From Kitasatospora sp. DSM 101779 (GTDB taxonomy: Bacteria > Actinomycetota > Actinomycetes > Streptomycetales > Streptomycetaceae), in NCBI RefSeq assembly GCF_025655475.1, contig NZ_JAHTIK010000001.1, forward strand, positions 5,661,670 to 5,725,669: a stretch of 64,000 nt of DNA. The letters run 5' to 3'. The notes beneath the pieces are model-generated. The model saw only the letters and a list, made by a program, of their open reading frames with translations. It was not told where the DNA came from and ran no database searches. This document shows, piece by piece, positions 59,051 to 64,000 of the stretch; positions within the stretch are counted from its first letter, which is position 1; the number at the start of each line of letters is the position of its first letter. Position numbers and translations under genes: made by a program.

Positions 59051-60946
59051 ATGGCCTGGCCCCCACCCCACCATGCCGCCCGCACGCGCCGGGCGGCCGC
59101 CGCGCTGCTCTCCGGCGCCCTGGCCGCCACCGGTCTGCTGGCCACAGCGCCCGGAGCACACGCGGCGGGCGAGACCGTCAACGTCTGGCTCACCACCACC
59201 GACGACGCCGGCGGACGGCACGTCACCCGCGGCCTCGCCCAGCAGGCCGCCTTCACCTTCACCTCCGGCTCCGGCAGCGGCGGCCAGCTGATCTCGGTCG
59301 ACGAGTCCACCCGCTACCAGCAGTTCACCGGCGGCGGCGCCTCGTTCACCGACACCGCCGCCTGGCTGATGAACAGCAGTGGCGCCCTGAGCGCGGCCAC
59401 CCGCGACGCCACCATGCGCAATCTCTTCTCGCCCACCGAGGGCATCGGGCTGTCGTTCCTGCGCAACCCGATGGGCTCCTCCGACCTGGCCCGCTACGGC
59501 TACACCTACGACGACCAGCCCGCCGGCTCGGTCGACCCGGCGCTGAACGGCTTCACCATCGGCCACGACCTCGCCGACGTGCTGCCGCTCACCAAGCAGG
59601 CCAAGCAGCTCAACCCGGCGCTCACCACCATGGCCTCGCCGTGGACGGCGCCCGCCTGGATGAAGGACAGCGGCAACCTCAACGGCGGCTGGCTGAAGGC
59701 CGAGTACTACGGCGCCTACGCCCAGTACTTCGTCAAGTACCTCCAGGCGTACCAGGCCCAGGGCGTGCCGGTGAACTACGTGACGGTGCAGAACGAGCCC
59801 ACCTGCTGCGCCGGATACCCCTCGATGAGCTGGAACGGCTCGGGCCTCGCCTACTTCACCAAGAACGACCTGCTGCCGGCGCTGGCCGGCGCGGGCCTGC
59901 CGACCAAGGTCCTGGCCCTGGACTGGAACTGGGACCAGTACAACGGCTACGCGGCGCCCGTGATGGACGACGCGGCGATCCGCACCCACCCCAACTTCGG
60001 CGGCATGGCCTGGCACGGCTACGGCGGCGACGTCTCGGCGCAGACCACCGTGCACAACCAGTACCCGACGGTGGACGCCTTCGACACCGAGCACTCCGGC
60101 GGCACCTGGATCGGCAACCAGCAGCAGGAGGACATGCGCAACATCATCGACTACACCCGCAACTGGGGTAAGTCGGTGACCAAGTGGAGCCTCGCCGTCG
60201 ACCAGAACATGGGTCCGCACTACGGCGGCTGCGGCACCTGCACCGGGCTCGTCACGGTGCACAACGGCGACTCCCGCAGCGGCCAGGTGGACTACACGGT
60301 CGAGTACTACACCATGGGGCACCTCACCAAGTTCGTGAAGCCGGGCGCGTACCGGATCGCCTCCACCGCCAACTCCGCGGTGCCGAACGTGGCCTGGCAG
60401 AACCCGGACGGCTCCAAGGCGCTGGTCGCGTACAACGACAGCGGCAGTGCGCAGACCGTCCGGGTGGTGTGGGGCGGCCAGAACTTCAGCTACAACCTGC
60501 CCGCGAAGACCTCCGCCACCTTCACCTGGGCCGGCGCCCAGGGCGGGGGCGGTGGCGCGACCGGCCGGATCACCGGCCTGGCCGGCAAGTGCCTGGACGT
60601 GGCGGGCGGCAACTCCGCCAACGGTACGGCCGTCCAGCTCTACGACTGCAACGGCACCGGCGCCCAGAGCTGGACGGTCGGCACCGACGGGACGGTCCGC
60701 GCCCTCGGCAAGTGCCTGGACGTGGCCTCCGGTTCGACCGCGGACGGCGCCAAGACCCAGCTCTACGACTGCAACGGGACGGGCGCCCAGCAGTGGGCGT
60801 ACAGCCCGTCGACGCACGACCTCGTCAATCCGGCGGCGAACAAGTGCCTGGACGTGACGGACAACAGCTCGGCCAACGGTGCGCGGATCCAGATCTGGAC
60901 CTGCACCGGCGCGGCCAACCAGAAGTGGACGGCTCCGACCTCCTGA
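59051..60946 (+). CDS. Secreted GH30 family glycoside hydrolase with C-terminal ricin-type lectin domain
   Basis: The 631-residue protein has a signal peptide to about residue 39 (TRRAAAALLSGALAATGLLA). The catalytic TIM barrel with side beta-domain follows: SFLRNPMGSSDL, acid/base Glu249 in VQNEPTCC and nucleophile Glu347 in FDTEHSGG. A Gly linker (about 498-504) leads to three ricin B repeats with GKCLDV and QSW/QQW/QKW blocks. GH30 enzymes cleave beta-glucosyl, beta-xylosyl or beta-1,6-galactosyl links; the substrate is unknown. GAAGGCGGA precedes the ATG. Confidence 0.93.
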   Translation: MAWPPPHHAARTRRAAAALLSGALAATGLLATAPGAHAAGETVNVWLTTTDDAGGRHVTRGLAQQAAFTFTSGSGSGGQLISVDESTRYQQFTGGGASFTDTAAWLMNSSGALSAATRDATMRNLFSPTEGIGLSFLRNPMGSSDLARYGYTYDDQPAGSVDPALNGFTIGHDLADVLPLTKQAKQLNPALTTMASPWTAPAWMKDSGNLNGGWLKAEYYGAYAQYFVKYLQAYQAQGVPVNYVTVQNEPTCCAGYPSMSWNGSGLAYFTKNDLLPALAGAGLPTKVLALDWNWDQYNGYAAPVMDDAAIRTHPNFGGMAWHGYGGDVSAQTTVHNQYPTVDAFDTEHSGGTWIGNQQQEDMRNIIDYTRNWGKSVTKWSLAVDQNMGPHYGGCGTCTGLVTVHNGDSRSGQVDYTVEYYTMGHLTKFVKPGAYRIASTANSAVPNVAWQNPDGSKALVAYNDSGSAQTVRVVWGGQNFSYNLPAKTSATFTWAGAQGGGGGATGRITGLAGKCLDVAGGNSANGTAVQLYDCNGTGAQSWTVGTDGTVRALGKCLDVASGSTADGAKTQLYDCNGTGAQQWAYSPSTHDLVNPAANKCLDVTDNSSANGARIQIWTCTGAANQKWTAPTS

Positions 60947-60966
60947 CGGTCGGCCGTCCACGGGCA

Positions 60967-61004
60967 CGCGCCCGGTCCCGCCGCAGGGGGCGGGACCGGG
61001 TGCG
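60967..61004. terminator. Terminator after the GH30 gene
   Basis: A 16-bp stem (60967-60982 with 60989-61004, one G-T pair) closes a 6-nt loop, between convergent genes. Confidence 0.83.
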
Positions 61005-61015
61005 TCGCCGTTCCG

Positions 61016-61279
61016 TCAGACGCCGAGCTGCCAGACGGTGCCGTGCCCGGCGAGGGTCACGGCTACGAGGACGGCGAGGTCGGCGACGCCGAGCGCGATG
61101 CCGAGAAGAGCCCGGCCGCGCCGCCGCGTACCGCGGACCAGGGCGAGCGTGCCGAGCACGATCGCGACCGGGCCGAGCACCAGGTTGAAGAGCAGCAGCC
61201 CCGGCAGGGCCAGCAGGAAGGAGGCGACGGCCATCTGGTCGCCGTCGGCGGTGGTGCGGGGTGTGACGGACTGTTCCAT
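61016..61279 (-). CDS. DUF4190-like small membrane protein
   Basis: The 87-residue protein has two membrane helices separated by a basic loop (VRGTRRRGRALLG), the layout of DUF4190 proteins. Its function is unknown. It follows the 51-residue membrane protein gene at 61311 on the same strand with only 31 bp between, so the two form a small operon divergent from the TetR gene. Confidence 0.75.
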   Translation of the reverse strand: MEQSVTPRTTADGDQMAVASFLLALPGLLLFNLVLGPVAIVLGTLALVRGTRRRGRALLGIALGVADLAVLVAVTLAGHGTVWQLGV

Positions 61280-61310
61280 GGCAGGACTCCGGTGGGAGGT
61301 CGAGGGGGTG

Positions 61311-61466
61311 TCAGCGGTGACGGGCGCGGGCGAGCCGCTCGCGGGCGCCGAAGGCGAGCAGCCACAGCGCGATCGCTGCGGAGGCGGCCAGGAAGACCGG
61401 CATGGAGGTGTGGATCGCGGCCCCCGCGAGGAGGCCCATGGCGACGATGACGATCAGAAGGCTCAC
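61311..61466 (-). CDS. Small integral membrane protein (51 residues)
   Basis: The gene encodes two hydrophobic helices, SLLIVIVAMGLLAG and MPVFLAASAAIALWLLAF, and a basic tail ARERLARARHR. I chose GTG at 61466, which has GGAGAGGACACC upstream; longer in-frame starts would place a non-hydrophobic Ser/Arg-rich segment first. It is the first gene of a two-gene operon with the DUF4190-like gene and is divergent from the TetR gene. Confidence 0.65.
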   Translation of the reverse strand: MSLLIVIVAMGLLAGAAIHTSMPVFLAASAAIALWLLAFGARERLARARHR

Positions 61467-61511
61467 GGCAGGTGTCCTCTCCCCGGTCGGCGGCCGATTC
61501 GGTGTACGACT

Positions 61512-61564
61512 GTTCGCCGACTTCTCCATCGTACGCGCTTCGGGGCTCGCAAAAGTCGGCAAAC
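61512..61564. promoter_or_regulatory. Inverted repeats in the TetR / small membrane protein gap
   Basis: GTTCGCCGACTT (61512-61523) and AAGTCGGCAAAC (61553-61564) are inverse copies with one mismatch, 29 bp apart. They flank the divergent start region and could be paired TetR sites. Confidence 0.5.
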
Positions 61565-61582
61565 GGTTGTTTACTGAATGAT

Positions 61583-62206
61583 GTGAGTCACACCCCCGGG
61601 GTCCGCCAGGCCCAGAAGCAGCAGAGCCGCCGCGCCCTCCTCGACGGAGCCCTCGGCCTGCTGGAGCACCAGAACCTCAGCGGCATCGGCGTCCGGGAGG
61701 TGACCCGGGAGGCCGGGCTCTCGCCCGCCGGGTTCTACCGGCACTTCCGCGACCTGTCCGAACTGGCCGTGGTCCTGGTCGAGGAGTCGCTCGCCAGCCT
61801 GCACGGGATGATCCGCCGGGTGCTGGCCGAGTCCGGCGACTCCGAGCAGCTCATCGACCGCACGGTGGACCTGATCGCCGACCACGTGCGCGAGCACCGG
61901 GCGCACGTACGCTTCCTGGCGCGCGAGCGGCACGGCGGGGTGCGGGCCGTCCGGGAGGCGATCGCCGCCGAGTTCGAGCGCTTCGCCGAGGAGGTCGCGG
62001 CCGGTCTCGGCGCCCAGCCGGCCTCGGAGGGCTGGCCGGCGGCGGACGTGCGGATGCTCGCCGAACTCTACGTCGAGCACATGGTGGCGACCGCCGCCGC
62101 CTTCCTGGAGGCCGGCCCGGCGGGGGAGGGGCGGATCGCCCGCACCGCCCGCACCCAGCTGCGGCTGATCACCACGGGTCGGCGCCACTGGCTCGACGAG
62201 GGCTGA
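61583..62206 (+). CDS. TetR family transcriptional regulator
   Basis: The 207-residue repressor has the HTH LSGIGVREVTREAGLSPAGF and a C-terminal ligand-binding helix bundle. The likely start is GTG at 61583 with no strong ribosome site; the frame is open further upstream through the operator region. It is divergent from the two small membrane protein genes, the probable target. Confidence 0.9.
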   Translation: MSHTPGVRQAQKQQSRRALLDGALGLLEHQNLSGIGVREVTREAGLSPAGFYRHFRDLSELAVVLVEESLASLHGMIRRVLAESGDSEQLIDRTVDLIADHVREHRAHVRFLARERHGGVRAVREAIAAEFERFAEEVAAGLGAQPASEGWPAADVRMLAELYVEHMVATAAAFLEAGPAGEGRIARTARTQLRLITTGRRHWLDEG

Positions 62207-62542
62207 GGCCCGGGGGCGTCCGCATCGGGGCGCCGAGGCCATCCGGCCCCGTGTCGGGGGCGCTTCGCAGCATGCGGTGTTGCTGGACCGGGGACGCGGG
62301 GAACTGCGCAGTGTGGGGGCGGGTGCGCGTTCCGCTCCGGGGTCGCCCGTCATCGGTTCGATCGCCGCGTCCGCATGGCGCAACTCTGCCCCCGGCCTTC
62401 GGCCGGGAGGTGCCCCCGGTGTCCCTGAGGTGCCTGCCCGGCGCGGCAGGCAGTTGCCGTAACCGGTAATTCATACAAGCATATTGACGTGACGTCATGG
62501 ACACGCCAGGTTTGGAGGACCCCCACTTCGAGAGGCCCTCCC
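62207..62542. other. Intergenic region upstream of the serine protease, containing repeat copy 3
   Basis: There is no gene here. It includes the 29-bp dispersed repeat core at 62389-62417 and, near the 3' end, the AT-rich ATTCATACAAGCATATTGACG with a TGACGTCA palindrome at 62490-62497, which is the likely promoter area of the protease gene. Confidence 0.45.
62389..62417 (-). repeat. Dispersed palindromic repeat core, copy 3
   Basis: The 29-bp core with ggccttcggccgggaggtg is identical to the core of the copy at 20104-20146 and nearly so to the one at 15760-15803. The flanks differ, so only the hairpin and its cacctcc arm are conserved here. Confidence 0.75.
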
Positions 62543-63382
62543 ATGAAGAAGCCGCTCATCGGCGCGTCCCTGGCCCTGCTGCTCGGCGGCGCCACCGCGC
62601 TGGCCGGTGCCGCCCCCGCCTCGGCCGCGACCAAGGGCGCCGCAGCCGTCACCGTCAACTTCGCCGGCACCGTGGCGCTCAGCAACTGCTCCGGCTCGGT
62701 CGTCCGGCTGCCCGGCTCGGTCTCCACCGACCCCGCCCTGGTGCTCACCAACGGCCACTGCCTGGAGACCGGCATGCCCTCGCCGGGCCAGGTGATCACC
62801 AACCGCTCGTCCAGCCGAAGCTTCACCCTGCTCAACTCCTCCGGCGGCAGCCTCGGCACGCTGCGCGCGAACAAGGTCGTCTACAGCACCATGACCGACA
62901 CCGATGTGACGCTCTACCAGCTGACCAGCACCTACGCCGCCGTCCAGTCCCGCTACGGCATCGCCCCGCTCACCCTCTCGGCGAGCCACCCCGCGGCCGG
63001 TGCCTCGATCAAGGTGGTCTCCGGGTACTGGAAGAAGATCTACTCCTGCAGCGTGGACGGCTTCGTCTACCGGCTGAAGGAGGGCGGCTGGACCTGGAAG
63101 GACTCCGTCCGCTACACCTCCAGCTGCAACACGATCGGCGGCACCTCCGGCTCCCCGGTCGTCGACACCGCCACCGGCCAGGTCGTCGCCGTGAACAACA
63201 CCGGCAACGAGGACGGCGAGCGCTGCACCGAGAACAACCCGTGCGAGGTCGACCAGAACGGCGCGGTGACGGTGCGCAAGGGCATCAACTACGCCGAGGA
63301 GACCTACCTCATCCCCGCCTGCTTCGCCGCCGGCAACGTACTCGACCTGAACCGCGCCGGCTGCGCGCTCCCCAAGCCGTAG
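62543..63382 (+). CDS. Secreted trypsin-like (S1) serine protease
   Basis: The 279-residue protease has a signal peptide (KKPLIGASLALLLGG to about 28, ending PASAA). The catalytic residues are His72 in TNGHCLE, Asp121 in TDTDVTLY and Ser202 in GGTSGSPVVD. Several Cys residues can form disulphides. It is related only by fold to the protease at 457. The ATG at 62543 gives a standard signal peptide; an in-frame upstream start lacks one. Confidence 0.9.
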   Translation: MKKPLIGASLALLLGGATALAGAAPASAATKGAAAVTVNFAGTVALSNCSGSVVRLPGSVSTDPALVLTNGHCLETGMPSPGQVITNRSSSRSFTLLNSSGGSLGTLRANKVVYSTMTDTDVTLYQLTSTYAAVQSRYGIAPLTLSASHPAAGASIKVVSGYWKKIYSCSVDGFVYRLKEGGWTWKDSVRYTSSCNTIGGTSGSPVVDTATGQVVAVNNTGNEDGERCTENNPCEVDQNGAVTVRKGINYAEETYLIPACFAAGNVLDLNRAGCALPKP

Positions 63383-63434
63383 CGGGACCGCCCGCGCCCC
63401 CGCGGGCCCGAAAGCCAACTGCCGCCCCCTCCCC

Positions 63435-63466
63435 GAGGGCCGCCCGCCGACCGGTGGGCGGCCCTC
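63435..63466 (+). terminator. Terminator after the protease gene
   Basis: A 14-bp stem (63435-63448 with 63453-63466, one G-T pair) closes a 4-nt loop, 52 bp after the stop. Confidence 0.85.
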
Positions 63467-63510
63467 ACGGCGTTCCCGGGGTCGGCGGGCCGGGCGCGGC
63501 CGCTCTTCTC

Positions 63511-63531
63511 GAAGCAGTGAATCAGTGCTTC
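63511..63531 (+). promoter_or_regulatory. Inverted repeat before the last TetR gene
   Basis: GAAGCA-N9-TGCTTC spans 63511-63531, ten bases before the ATG. It is a likely autoregulatory operator of the TetR protein. Confidence 0.55.
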
Positions 63532-63541
63532 AATGCTTGAC

Positions 63542-64000
63542 ATGGCATACCGACGCACCCCCGCCGTCCAGGCCCGGCTCGACGCCCAGCGCGACGCCGT
63601 GCTCCGGGCGGCCGTCGCCCTGCTCGCCGAGCGGGGCTACGCGGGCTGCTCGGTCGCCGCCGTCGCCGAACGCGCCGGGATCGCCACCGGCTCCATGTAC
63701 CGGCACTTCGCCGGCAAGTCCGACCTCGCCGTCGAGCTCTTCCGGACGGTCGTCGGCAGGGAGGTCGCCGCCGTCACCGCGGCCGTCGAACGCGAGTCCA
63801 CCCCGCAGCGCCGGATCGCCGCCGTCGTCGAGACCTTCGCCGCCCGGGCGCTCAAGGCCCCCCGCCGCGCCTACGCTCTGCTCGCCGAACCCGCCGACCC
63901 GGTCGTCGACGCCGAGCGCCTGGTCTTCCGCCGGGCCTTCCGCGACCTCATCGCCGCGCAGATCGTCGACGCCGTCGAGAGCGGCGAACTCCCGCCCCAG
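63542..64000 (+). CDS. TetR family transcriptional regulator (cut by window end)
   Basis: The first 153 codons are present. The HTH is CSVAAVAERAGIATGSMYRHF, and the ligand domain has started when the window ends. The ATG is at 63542 with no clear purine-rich site, since the operator-like repeat lies directly upstream. Its target is not in view. Confidence 0.88.
   Translation, partial: MAYRRTPAVQARLDAQRDAVLRAAVALLAERGYAGCSVAAVAERAGIATGSMYRHFAGKSDLAVELFRTVVGREVAAVTAAVERESTPQRRIAAVVETFAARALKAPRRAYALLAEPADPVVDAERLVFRRAFRDLIAAQIVDAVESGELPPQ

Overview
The window is very GC-rich, its coding frames use almost only G or C in third positions, GTG and TTG starts are common, and terminators are long GC hairpins without U-runs. 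With FasR-type control of a fabD-fabH-acpP-fabF cluster, homodimeric aceE, DUF3145, DUF3052, DUF2637, a class F sortase and many secreted hydrolases, this points to a chromosome of the Streptomycetaceae (Streptomyces or Kitasatospora). The order fasR-fabDHPF-DUF3145 and aceE-DUF3052-peroxiredoxin-terD-terD matches what I recall of Streptomyces core chromosomes; a genome comparison would be needed to fix the genus.

Layout. 1-1544: two near-identical tRNA-Asn genes, a secreted serine protease and a CAT-anticodon tRNA. 1993-8672: cell-envelope genes (polysaccharide deacetylase lipoprotein, a class F sortase with a putative non-LPXTG partner, an LCP-family transferase), a PLP enzyme, and a MarR regulator divergent from a medium-chain reductase. 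9037-15682: DUF3145 convergent with the type II fatty-acid synthase operon fabD-fabH-acpP-fabF and its activator gene fasR, then a pirin. 15904-24448: small regulator/enzyme pairs (MerR with aldo/keto reductase, WYL regulator divergent from a DinB-like protein, TetR divergent from an MFS exporter), several with clear palindromic operators. 24657-30896: a membrane Ser/Thr kinase, aceE, DUF3052 and a peroxiredoxin.

31088-41920 is the most notable block: a Ter-type stress module with three TerD proteins (one carrying a long Pro/Gln/Gly/Tyr tail), one TerA protein, a TerC-like DUF475 membrane protein, and a four-gene operon (HpcH/CitE-like lyase, phosphoribosyltransferase/TRSP protein, StiP family protein, HAD phosphatase) of the type proposed to make a nucleoside-like metabolite. 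A 24-bp dyad lies in the divergent promoter region in front of that operon.

42059-64000 is more accessory: small conserved proteins, a coiled-coil protein with a doubtful N-terminus, tRNA-Val, secreted proteins of unknown role, decayed gene fragments (3-hydroxyacyl-CoA dehydrogenase, AraC, IS5-type transposase, DUF1772), a SulP transporter, an orphan ATP-synthase-b-like protein, a MarR regulator with aldehyde dehydrogenase and three similar operator-like sites, a DJ-1/PfpI protein, PP2C phosphatase, glyoxylate carboligase, a LysR/SDR pair, a divergent alginate-lyase-like / GH30 pair sharing repeated GTCAACT boxes, and two TetR genes, the last cut by the window end. No rRNA, CRISPR array, intact insertion sequence or prophage was seen.
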